Assembly: GCA_963820185.1 (NCBI GenBank)
Contig: CAWFYV010000002.1
Location: forward strand, 248,001 to 312,000
Direction of reading: 5' to 3'
Origin: Aquilonibacter sp963820185
GTDB lineage: Bacteria > Vulcanimicrobiota > Vulcanimicrobiia > Vulcanimicrobiales > Vulcanimicrobiaceae
Length of the DNA stretch: 64,000 nucleotides
Shown here: positions 1 to 7,056 of the stretch, piece after piece
How the letters are laid out: each line of letters starts with the position of its first letter
Numbering within the stretch: position 1 is the stretch's first letter
Notes under the pieces: model-generated
Told to the model about the DNA's origin: nothing
Database searches by the model: none
What the model saw: the letters and a program-made list of their open reading frames with translations, nothing else
Made by a program: the position numbers and the translations under genes

Positions 1-835
1 TCAGGACGATGATGAGCAGCAGCGCATACGGCACGAGGCTCGACCACGATGGAAAGAAGGTTTGCATGAAGAGCGTCCCGAGGCCGAAGACGAGTCCACC
101 GACGATCGTGCCGAGCGGATTGCCCAGCGACCCGATGATGATAACGGCGAACGAGGTTGTCGTCAGTTCGTTTCCAATGTCGGGTGATATCGAGCCGAGC
201 AGATAGGGCACGAAGACGCCGGCAGTGCCGGCCAGCGCAATGCCCATGATGAAAGCAATCGCCGAGACGCGCCGCACGTCGATTCCCGTTGCGAGCGCCT
301 CTTCACGATTCGCCATGATTGCCCGTGTCGCAAAGCCTAGCCGCGTGCGGGTAAAATACAGATAGAGCCCGAGCGCGCAAAGCACGCTGACGCCGGCGGC
401 GACCCACCAACTATCGGGAAAGGCTTGCCCGAGAACGCTGATGTTTCCGGCGCCGAGCGCATCTTGCGGTAGCGAGCGCTGATCGGCGCCGAAGATAGCG
501 GTGAGCAGCGCGTCGATCATCAGCGCGACGCCGAAGAACAAAATAAAGGACAGCATCTCCGGGTCGCTGCTCTTTTGCAGCCGCGGAACCACCGTAAAGA
601 GCGGAATCCCGACGACAATCGCTCCGAGCACGGCGAGCGGGATGCCGTAGATGGGATTGAGATGCAGATTGTGGCTGAGAAGATACGCGCCGTACCCGCC
701 CAGCAGCACGAACTGGCCGTGCGCCAAATTGATGATGCGCATCACGCCGAAGATCAGATTGAGCCCGAGCGCAACCAGCGCGAAAAACACGCCGTACAGA
801 ATGCCGCCGACCAGCGCGTATTCGAGAAGACTCAT
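1..835 (-). CDS. livH: branched-chain amino acid ABC transporter permease, LivH family (3' end cut by window edge)
   Basis: Inner-membrane permease subunit of a high-affinity branched-chain amino acid (or related compound) ABC importer. About 278 residues are present and the frame stays open to the left edge, so the C terminus is missing. The protein starts MSLLEYALVGGILYG and then has a stretch ending IINLAHGQFVLLGGYGAY, which is the family signature of LivH-type permeases. Several further hydrophobic segments follow, and FAVIIIGSLGNPLGTIVGG near the edge is also typical of the family. The gene sits 54 bases behind the substrate-binding gene on the same strand, with a perfect hairpin between them. 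The LivM, LivG and LivF partners would be expected beyond the left edge. Substrate specificity cannot be told from sequence alone. Confidence 0.9.
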   Translation of the reverse strand, partial: MSLLEYALVGGILYGVFFALVALGLNLIFGVMRIINLAHGQFVLLGGYGAYLLSHNLHLNPIYGIPLAVLGAIVVGIPLFTVVPRLQKSSDPEMLSFILFFGVALMIDALLTAIFGADQRSLPQDALGAGNISVLGQAFPDSWWVAAGVSVLCALGLYLYFTRTRLGFATRAIMANREEALATGIDVRRVSAIAFIMGIALAGTAGVFVPYLLGSISPDIGNELTTTSFAVIIIGSLGNPLGTIVGGLVFGLGTLFMQTFFPSWSSLVPYALLLIIVL

Positions 836-843
836 GGTATGAC

Positions 844-873
844 GATTCCCGCCGGCATCTGCCGGCGGGAATC
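844..873. promoter_or_regulatory. perfect intercistronic hairpin between substrate-binding and permease genes
   Basis: Bases 844-856 and 861-873 are exact reverse complements (13-bp GC-rich stem, 4-base loop). No T-run follows on either strand, so it is not a classical intrinsic terminator. Its place just after the binding-protein stop codon suggests an mRNA-stabilising or partial-termination element that lets the binding protein be made in excess over the permease, as is known for other ABC importers. The role is inferred; the structure is seen directly. Confidence 0.75.
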
Positions 874-889
874 CTCGCGATGCAAAGCT

Positions 890-2146
890 CTACTGCCCCG
901 GCGCTGGGTACACGGCGCTTCCTGTCGCCTTGTCCTGCGGGTAGACGACAACGAACTTGTTTCCGTCGCCTTCGGGTATGAGCTGCGCAACCGGCAGCAG
1001 TTCGCCGAGCTGCGCTCCGTTCTCGTTGATCTTGAACTCGCCGAGCAGCGTCGTGGTCTTGCCCGACATGTCCATGAGCGCTTGATGGAACGCGAGTTGC
1101 TCGAATACCGGCGCGCGCCCAAGCATGTCTCCGATGATCAGGCCGTTGTTGTAGCCGGCGCAATTCAGGAAGTTCGGCGGCGATTTCGTTGCTTCCGTGA
1201 ATGCTTTCACAAACGCGTCGGTGGTTGGGCCGAGCGTCGTGGTTTTGAAGTTCACGAGCGGCGGGGTCGGATAGGTGTAGGTGTAGGCCAGCGCCTTCGC
1301 GCCGACGTTCTTCGAGATCAAGCTGTACAGTTGGCCCGGAAAGATGGTGAATACCATCTTGAAGTGCAAGCCGCTCGACGCATAGTCGCGCAAAAACGCG
1401 ATGTCGTTCGGATTGTAGCCGAATTCGAGTACGGCATCCGGATTCGTCGCGGCGATCGTGTGCAGCAAGACTGCGTAGTTGGACTCCGTCGTGGGAACGC
1501 CATTGTAATAGACCGGCGTCACGCCGCCTTTGGCGAGCTCGGACTTGAGCGTCTCGGCTTGCGACACATCGAAGTCATTTGAATCGTAGATCACGGCGAC
1601 GCGCGCGATCTTCTTTTCGAGCAAGAACTTCGCAAGCGGAACCGGCCAGACAGCCGACGACGGAATGCTTATGTCCGCAAGATAGTCGGTCTTCTTCGTG
1701 AAGAAGTTTGCGCCCGAACCGGTCGGATCGAGCAGCAGCATGTGGTGTTCGGCCGCGAGCGGAATCGCGACGGAGGTCAGCACCGATCCGAAGTCGGCGA
1801 CCAGCACGTCGACTTTGTCCTGGGTGATCAACTGGTTGTAGAGGGTCGTAGCGGTTGTGGTCGAGCTTTGGTCGTCGTAGGCGACGATCCGCACCGGAAT
1901 CTTCTTGTTGAACGCTTTTACAAAAATACCGCCGGATTTATTGACTTCCGCGGCCCAATATTTGATGCCGTCGAATTGGCCCTGGGACGCGACGGCGAAG
2001 GTGCCAGTGCTGGCGTAGAGGGTCCCGATCTTGATCTCAGAGGGCGCCGACGCGGCCTGCGAGAGACGCGGGAACCCGATTGCGAGGAGGAGTGCGGCGA
2101 GCACGCCACACGCGAGAACCCGCCATTTCAGACGACGAGTGTTCAT
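890..2146 (-). CDS. branched-chain amino acid ABC transporter substrate-binding protein (Peripla_BP_6)
   Basis: Periplasmic ligand-binding protein of 418 residues that delivers amino acids or similar small molecules to the LivH-type permease downstream. The first ~32 residues form a Sec signal peptide (basic MNTRRLKWR, then a Leu/Ala-rich core ending near LSQAASA). The mature start EIKIGTLYASTGTFA is the usual type I periplasmic-binding-fold opening, followed by KIPVRIVAYDDQS and VDVLVADFGS segments of the LivJ/LivK family. A Shine-Dalgarno sequence AAGGAG lies about nine bases before the ATG. The length is normal for the family. Ligand unknown. Confidence 0.88.
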   Translation of the reverse strand: MNTRRLKWRVLACGVLAALLLAIGFPRLSQAASAPSEIKIGTLYASTGTFAVASQGQFDGIKYWAAEVNKSGGIFVKAFNKKIPVRIVAYDDQSSTTTATTLYNQLITQDKVDVLVADFGSVLTSVAIPLAAEHHMLLLDPTGSGANFFTKKTDYLADISIPSSAVWPVPLAKFLLEKKIARVAVIYDSNDFDVSQAETLKSELAKGGVTPVYYNGVPTTESNYAVLLHTIAATNPDAVLEFGYNPNDIAFLRDYASSGLHFKMVFTIFPGQLYSLISKNVGAKALAYTYTYPTPPLVNFKTTTLGPTTDAFVKAFTEATKSPPNFLNCAGYNNGLIIGDMLGRAPVFEQLAFHQALMDMSGKTTTLLGEFKINENGAQLGELLPVAQLIPEGDGNKFVVVYPQDKATGSAVYPAPGQ

Positions 2147-2275
2147 CTACTATTGCTCCTTGCCATAGAAATGCGATAACAAAAGTTGTTCGCATGCGCA
2201 ATAGTCCGCCCCTCAATCAACGTCCTCTTCGCAAGAGGCCAAGGGGGCGCAAAGCCTACCACGCAGGCACTCGGC

Positions 2276-3196
2276 CTAGATTCCCGCTCGCCCGTAGTAC
2301 CAGCGCAGGACGCGCATGGCGCGCAAGGTGTTCCACCGGCTTGCCCCGCCGATCCCCGGTTCCAATGAGAAACCGAGCCGATCGGCATGGAGATGGTCCA
2401 TCGGCCACCGTCCGTCTTTAAGACGTCGTGCTTCGATGATGCCGACCGCTTCGCTGATGCGCTCGTCCGGCTCGGCGCCGGCGTCGCGCAGATACTCGAG
2501 CCCGCGCAGAATGTCGTAATGCCACACGGTCGGAAAGGCGAAGCGCGTCCACGTGGGATCGACGATCTCTCCCGTCGTCAACCGCCGAAACATCCGGCGC
2601 TCGAGCAGATAATCATGCCCTTTGCGCCGCGCATCTGTAATTGCCGTTGTCGCGCCCCACGCGCGTTCGTATTCCAGCAAGCCTTCGAGGACCCGGATCG
2701 TCGAATTGAACGACGAGCGCGCACTCGGTGGCGCATCGCAGTTCCAACCGCCGTCTGCGAGCTGTTCACCGAGCAATCGATCGACGATACGATCGCACCG
2801 TTCGCCGAAATAACTGCCCACGGCGAGAATAGCGCCGTTGATGCACGGCTCCGTCTCGCCGTCGAAGTAGGGACGATGAGCGAGCCTTTCGAACCGCAAG
2901 TGCGCTTTCACGCGGGCGATCGCGCGCCGCGCCTCGTCACTCGATTGTTCCACGCCCATTGTGCGCAAGAGCACGAGCGCATCGGTCGTTGCCATCCAGC
3001 CCTCATCGTCAGGCCGGACCCACCAGCCGCCCGGCGCCTGACGATCGAGTAGCGCGCTGCCCCACCCTTCAATAGCCACGCGCGAGCGCGTTTCACGCAC
3101 GAGCTCTTCGGGCGCATCGACGAGATCGCGCATGACCTGCCACGCAATCGCGGGGTCACCATCGAGGAGCCAGCGAATCACGCTTCCTTCATGCAT
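2276..3196 (-). CDS. hypothetical protein with prenyltransferase/squalene-cyclase-like alpha-alpha repeats
   Basis: Soluble protein of 306 residues without signal peptide. It contains QLADGGWNCD near the middle and RRLKDGRWPMD near the C terminus; these resemble the QW-type motifs that stabilise the alpha/alpha toroid of terpene cyclases and prenyltransferases. Repeated helical segments with Trp and Gly-Gly-Trp also fit this fold. The length is about half of a real squalene-hopene cyclase and I see no DXDD acid motif, so a cyclase reaction is unlikely. It stands alone, divergent from the next membrane protein gene. Function unknown; the fold assignment is by motif only. Confidence 0.6.
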   Translation of the reverse strand: MHEGSVIRWLLDGDPAIAWQVMRDLVDAPEELVRETRSRVAIEGWGSALLDRQAPGGWWVRPDDEGWMATTDALVLLRTMGVEQSSDEARRAIARVKAHLRFERLAHRPYFDGETEPCINGAILAVGSYFGERCDRIVDRLLGEQLADGGWNCDAPPSARSSFNSTIRVLEGLLEYERAWGATTAITDARRKGHDYLLERRMFRRLTTGEIVDPTWTRFAFPTVWHYDILRGLEYLRDAGAEPDERISEAVGIIEARRLKDGRWPMDHLHADRLGFSLEPGIGGASRWNTLRAMRVLRWYYGRAGI

Positions 3197-3248
3197 TGCA
3201 ACCAGAATTCGCCGTCACACGCGAGCCCACTTGCGCGTTGCGGTTGAC

Positions 3249-3998
3249 GTGAAAACGACGCCGTATGGGCGGATCGTCTTTGGCGCTGCAGCCGTGATGT
3301 TCGGCATCATTTTGTTGATGTGGCACGATGCCGGCGCATGGGAAGATCTGCCGATCCTGGAGCTGCCCTTCGGGACGGTCATCGGCGACACGCTCGCTAT
3401 CCTTCTTATTGTCGGCGGAATCGGGATGCAATATCCGCGGACCGCTCGCATAAACTCGATGATTCTCGGCTTCGTGACCGTCGTGTTCTCGCTGGCCTGC
3501 ATTCCCGCGATCGTTAAGTACCCGACTGTGTATTTCACCTACGGAAGCTTCTTTGAATTTTTCTCTTTAGTCTGCGGCTCGATCGCGTTATATGCGGCCA
3601 CGGACACGAATACTGCGCAATCGGCGACCCTCGGCCGCGTGGCGCGCATCGGACTTGGCGTATGCACGGTTTCATTCACCGTCGCGCAGATCGTATACCC
3701 GAAAATCACCGCCGACCTGGTTCCAACCTGGATACCGCCGAACCAGATGTTTTGGGTCGTGCTTACGACGATCGCATTTGGACTTGCAGCGCTCGCCATG
3801 CTGATCGATCGACGGGCTCGGCTTGCAACCTACCTTTTGGCGCTGATGCTTGTGCTCTTTGGTCTGTTCGTATGGGTTCCGATCCTGATCGCGCATCCCG
3901 ACAAGCATTTCAATTGGTCCGAGTTCGCGCTGAACTTCCTGATCGCTGGAGCCGCCTGGCTCGTGGCTGACGTGCAGCGCCGGCGCCTCATCGTCTAG
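3249..3998 (+). CDS. multipass membrane protein, possibly DoxX-like
   Basis: About 249 residues with six to eight hydrophobic segments (for example GIILLMWHDAG, TLAILLIVGGIGMQYP, AALAMLIDRRARLATYLLALMLVLF). The general layout resembles DoxX-type small membrane proteins. I chose GTG at 3249 because an in-frame ATG at 3132 would overlap the divergent neighbour by 65 bases and would add a charged, non-membrane N terminus; a TTG at 3231 is also possible, and none has a clear ribosome-binding site. No catalytic motif is visible. Function unknown. Confidence 0.55.
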   Translation: MKTTPYGRIVFGAAAVMFGIILLMWHDAGAWEDLPILELPFGTVIGDTLAILLIVGGIGMQYPRTARINSMILGFVTVVFSLACIPAIVKYPTVYFTYGSFFEFFSLVCGSIALYAATDTNTAQSATLGRVARIGLGVCTVSFTVAQIVYPKITADLVPTWIPPNQMFWVVLTTIAFGLAALAMLIDRRARLATYLLALMLVLFGLFVWVPILIAHPDKHFNWSEFALNFLIAGAAWLVADVQRRRLIV

Positions 3999-4042
3999 GA
4001 CAGCACTGGACAGTTCGCATCCATCCAAGGCACCATGGGTCC

Positions 4043-4969
4043 ATGGCACGTACGTCGGTCACGACGAACCAGGTTCCCATCGACGGCGCCGAGTTCACGA
4101 TGGGTTCGGTCGATTTCTATCCGGAGGAGCGCCCGTTCCGCCGCGTGCGCGTCGAGAGCTTCGCGATCGACCGCGATCCGGTCACCAATGACGCATTCGC
4201 GCGCTTCGTTGACGACACGGGATACGTCACCGTCGCCGAGCGTCCGATCGATCCGGCGCAGTATCCGGGTGCTATAGAGGAACTGTGTGTACCGGGCTCG
4301 CTCGTCTTTCGTCCGACAAGCGGACCCGTCAATTTGAACGACTGGTCGCAATGGTGGGAGTGGACGCCGGGCGCAATGTGGCGCCGTCCGCTCGGACCCG
4401 AATCATCGCTTACTGGCCTCGGGGACCATCCGGTCGTACACGTCGCCTTCGAAGACGCGGAAGCCTACGCGCGTTGGGCCGGCAAATCGCTCCCTTCCGA
4501 AGCGGAATGGGAGTATGCAGCGCGTGGTGGCCTTGAAAAGAAACACTTTACCTGGGGTGACGAGATGATGCCCGGCGGAAAGATCATGGCGAACACCTGG
4601 CAAGGCGAGTTCCCGTGGCAGAATCTCGAGCTCGACGGTTTCGCACGCACGTCACCGGTCGGAACGTTCCCCCCGAATGGTTTTGGCTTGTACGATATGG
4701 CCGGCAACGTGTGGGAATGGACGACGGATTGGTACGCGGCGCAACCTGGAGCGGTGAGTTCAAAGCCGTGCTGCGGCGGCGGTTCAGTCGAGCAAAGTTA
4801 CGATCCAAACCAACCCAACGTTCGTATTCCGCGTAAAGTTGTCAAAGGCGGCTCACACTTGTGCGCGCCGAACTATTGTTTGCGTTTTCGCCCTGCGGCC
4901 CGCTCGCCGCAGATGGTCGACACCTCGATGAGCCATCTCGGCTTTCGCTGCATCACGCGGCAGACATAA
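4043..4969 (+). CDS. formylglycine-generating enzyme family protein (sulfatase-modifying factor type)
   Basis: FGE-sulfatase fold protein of 308 residues. Formylglycine-generating enzymes oxidise a cysteine in type I sulfatases to formylglycine with oxygen and copper. The frame shows MGSVDFYPEERP near the start, SEAEWEYAARGG in the middle, GNVWEWTTDWY, and near the C terminus GGSHLCAPNYCLRFRPAARS. The two cysteines in that last motif match the catalytic pair of true FGEs, which most members of this broad family lack. No sulfatase gene lies in the window, so the client would be encoded elsewhere. An intrinsic terminator follows directly. Confidence 0.88.
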   Translation: MARTSVTTNQVPIDGAEFTMGSVDFYPEERPFRRVRVESFAIDRDPVTNDAFARFVDDTGYVTVAERPIDPAQYPGAIEELCVPGSLVFRPTSGPVNLNDWSQWWEWTPGAMWRRPLGPESSLTGLGDHPVVHVAFEDAEAYARWAGKSLPSEAEWEYAARGGLEKKHFTWGDEMMPGGKIMANTWQGEFPWQNLELDGFARTSPVGTFPPNGFGLYDMAGNVWEWTTDWYAAQPGAVSSKPCCGGGSVEQSYDPNQPNVRIPRKVVKGGSHLCAPNYCLRFRPAARSPQMVDTSMSHLGFRCITRQT

Positions 4970-4998
4970 AAAAGAAACGCGCATCCGTGCGCGTTTCT
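4966..4998 (-). terminator. intrinsic terminator between convergent genes
   Basis: Bases 4973-4983 and 4988-4998 form a perfect 11-bp stem with a 4-base loop. On the minus strand the stem is followed by a run of T, so it is a canonical terminator for the leftward repeat-protein gene ending at 5014. On the plus strand, where no T-run follows, it may still end the FGE transcript. Confidence 0.8.
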
Positions 4999-5013
4999 GC
5001 TGTTGCTTTGCCG

Positions 5014-5769
5014 TTAGCCCGAGATCAGGCTCAAGGTCGACGGATCGACGTTGTACTGACCCGGTCCAACTTCGTCGTTCGGATAGGCGCAGATTTGGCT
5101 GCCGTCCGGTCCGATGATGTCGACGAGGTTCGGCTGGTTGCAATCCGTTTGTGTTAGCCCGTAATTTGCGAGCAACTGCGAGCCGGGCGACGACGGAGCC
5201 ACTTGGTAGTAGGACGCTGAAGCCTGGTTGAACCCAAGGTTGATCGCGAACGCGCCCCAGAAGCCGCCGCCCCAGTACCCCGGCGATGAGACCCACGTGC
5301 GTCCGCCGTTCCAATACCACGGATTCACGTCACGCCGTGAGACGACGAAGTCTCGCTGGGCGTAGCCGCTACGTTGGCCGTAGTTACGCGATTGAACATA
5401 CGTATTCTGTTCGTACGTGCGCGCTTGGTAGCGCGGCATAGGCTGCGTGTAGCGCTGCTGCGGTTGCGCGTTGTAACGCTGTTGCGGCTGGGCGTTGTAG
5501 CGCTGCTGCGGTTGCGCATTGTAGCGCTGCTGCGGTTGCGCGTTGTAGCGCTGTTGCGGCTGCGCATTATTGTAGCGCTGTTGTGGCTGCGCACTATTGT
5601 AGCGCTGTTGCGGCTGCGCGTTGTAGCGCGGCACCTGCTGTGTTTCCCGGGGCGCCTGCTGACTGCTGCGAGATGACTGATATGATTGATGATCATTGTG
5701 CGGGTCTGCGAAGGCCGCGGCGGGAAGCGCAGCGAGCAGGCAGGCGATGATCGGGATTTGGAGTTTCAT
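5014..5769 (-). CDS. secreted protein with YNAQPQQR tandem repeats
   Basis: Exported protein of 251 residues. Residues 1-21 are a signal peptide (MKLQIPIIACLLAALPAAAFA). Residues ~48-114 are eight near-identical units of RYNAQPQQ, two of them with one extra residue (RYNSAQPQQ, RYNNAQPQQ). A Tyr/Arg-rich linker follows, then a C-terminal region with WYWNGGRTW, a Gly/Trp cluster, and a Cys-containing tail (DCNQPNLVDIIGPDGSQIC) that could form a disulphide. The repeats are low-complexity and polar, suggesting a flexible spacer that holds the C-terminal part away from a surface. No enzyme motif is visible. Confidence 0.75.
   Translation of the reverse strand: MKLQIPIIACLLAALPAAAFADPHNDHQSYQSSRSSQQAPRETQQVPRYNAQPQQRYNSAQPQQRYNNAQPQQRYNAQPQQRYNAQPQQRYNAQPQQRYNAQPQQRYTQPMPRYQARTYEQNTYVQSRNYGQRSGYAQRDFVVSRRDVNPWYWNGGRTWVSSPGYWGGGFWGAFAINLGFNQASASYYQVAPSSPGSQLLANYGLTQTDCNQPNLVDIIGPDGSQICAYPNDEVGPGQYNVDPSTLSLISG
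5428..5628 (-). repeat. coding tandem repeat, 8 units of about 24 bases
   Basis: Eight direct repeats encode RYNAQPQQ-type units. Most units are 24 bases; two are 27 because of an extra Ser or Asn codon. Units differ mainly by synonymous changes, so the array is old enough to have drifted but is still a candidate for unit-number variation between strains. Confidence 0.85.
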
Positions 5770-5849
5770 GATGCAATCAGCATATGCCGCGAACCTGATA
5801 CACTGTGGCTTCGCGCTTGAGAGTCAGCTACGTATAAGATGAAGGGACC

Positions 5850-6590
5850 CTAAGAGCCGGAGCCCGCAATGATCGCCGCCCGTAGCTCGGACGTCTGGCC
5901 GGAAGGCTCGAGCATGAGGTGATGCCGCAGATAGCCGGCAAGCGCTTCGTATGCGGCAAGCGCCGCGCCGCGACGTCCCATCGCAACGAGCGCTCGCATG
6001 GCCAAGCGCGTCGCGCCTTCATGCGCTCGGTCCGTTTCGACCAGCCGCAGCGCGTACTCGAGCGCGGCCGGCAAATCCCTGCGCACGAGTTCGAACTCCG
6101 CCAAACGCTCGAGCAGAACCGCAAACGCATTCCCACAACGAAGGCGGAGCGGATAAATCCACTCGGCTTCGTCACCTGCGAGATATTCGCCCGCGTAAAG
6201 CGCGACGGCCTTTTCCATTTCTACTATCGAGTTGCTGCGGCTCGCCGCGAGCAACGCGCGCGCGTCAGATTCGATCGCGATCGCTGGATCCCACGCATAT
6301 GCTCCACCGTGGCAACGAATACCGTCGACCGCCGGCGAAAGCGCGCGCAGCGCAGCGCGAGCGCCGGCGGCTGCAATGTGCAAGCGATGCGATGCCGTCT
6401 CCGCGTCTAGTGCCGGCCAGAACGCATTGACTAACGCTTCCCGTGACGCAGCCGCACGCGGATAACTGACAAAATACTGAAGGAATTCGCGTCCCCGTTT
6501 AAACGCAGGACCGCTACTCCAAGCGCTTTCCGACCCGAACGAAAAAGTGCCGAGGCAGCGTACGCGCAGCACCGGCCCTGCTAACAGCAT
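5850..6590 (-). CDS. BTAD-domain transcriptional regulator (SARP-like)
   Basis: Putative DNA-binding regulator of 246 residues. The N-terminal part (LRVRCLGTFSF ... REFLQYFVSYPRAAASREAL ... FWPALDAETASHRLHIAAAG) is a winged-helix/OmpR-like SARP domain; the C-terminal part is a bacterial transcriptional activator (BTAD) helical repeat domain with LAEFELVRRDLPAALEYALRLVETD. I chose ATG at 6590 because GAGGAGGGG lies seven bases upstream; a longer frame begins at 6713 but without such a site. The gene is divergent from the eCIS locus and is the nearest candidate for its regulator, which is an inference from position. Confidence 0.8.
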   Translation of the reverse strand: MLLAGPVLRVRCLGTFSFGSESAWSSGPAFKRGREFLQYFVSYPRAAASREALVNAFWPALDAETASHRLHIAAAGARAALRALSPAVDGIRCHGGAYAWDPAIAIESDARALLAASRSNSIVEMEKAVALYAGEYLAGDEAEWIYPLRLRCGNAFAVLLERLAEFELVRRDLPAALEYALRLVETDRAHEGATRLAMRALVAMGRRGAALAAYEALAGYLRHHLMLEPSGQTSELRAAIIAGSGS

Positions 6591-6798
6591 CTCGCCCCTC
6601 CTCACGTTATCCCGATTTTCGCGTCGGTGGGTATGCCGTGTTTCCAGACGGTAGCAGATGCGAGCTTTCGTAGTCAATACAAATAGTAAACAGTACCCAT
6701 TTTCTTGAGCCATAGTGACGTACGCGAGAGATGTAAGAGAGAGTTCGGCGAGAGCACGGACACTTACGATAACTCAGTGTTAATCGGAGAAGGACGCT
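6591..6798. promoter_or_regulatory. divergent control region between BTAD regulator and eCIS locus
   Basis: The 208 non-coding bases hold an A+T-rich patch around 6660-6715, unusual in this GC-rich window, and are bounded by strong ribosome-binding sites on both sides. The eCIS promoter is most likely here because the following 25 kb is almost gap-free. I could not identify convincing -35/-10 boxes or a repeated activator site. Confidence 0.4.
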
Positions 6799-7056
6799 TT
6801 GAATGAGCGTATCTCATGCACCGTCACGGCGGAAGCTGCGCCGGACGGCACGATCCAGGTGGCGCTTCGCGCCGTCGACGGAATCTCGGCGTTTCGCTTT
6901 GATCGTGCGGTGTTGATGCTCACGATGTGGCACGTCGACCGAGAAACCGTTCGCTTGAGCGTTGTGAATCCTCACACCGGAAGCATCGCATATCTTCAAG
7001 GTGGCCTGCCCGTGCTCGAACTCGCGCGCGAGATTGGGTTGGAACTCGTCCGGTGA
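6799..7056 (+). CDS. small hypothetical protein, first gene of the eCIS locus
   Basis: An 85-residue soluble protein starting at TTG 6799, with GGAGAAGG six bases upstream. It has alternating hydrophobic residues suggestive of a small beta-rich fold (TIQVALRAVDG, VRLSVVNPHTGSIAYLQGG) and a C-terminal helix. Its stop overlaps the start of the ATPase gene by four bases (GTGA), so the two are translationally coupled. I do not recognise the family. It may be a partner of the ATPase or a small regulator of the locus. Confidence 0.65.
   Translation: MNERISCTVTAEAAPDGTIQVALRAVDGISAFRFDRAVLMLTMWHVDRETVRLSVVNPHTGSIAYLQGGLPVLELAREIGLELVR

Noticed and set aside
2276..3196. A squalene-hopene cyclase
   Set aside because: Too short and without the catalytic DXDD motif; only the QW-like repeats are shared.
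5428..5628. Regular repeats that at first resemble a CRISPR array
   Set aside because: The repeats are contiguous, without spacers, in frame and encode a peptide repeat in a secreted protein.
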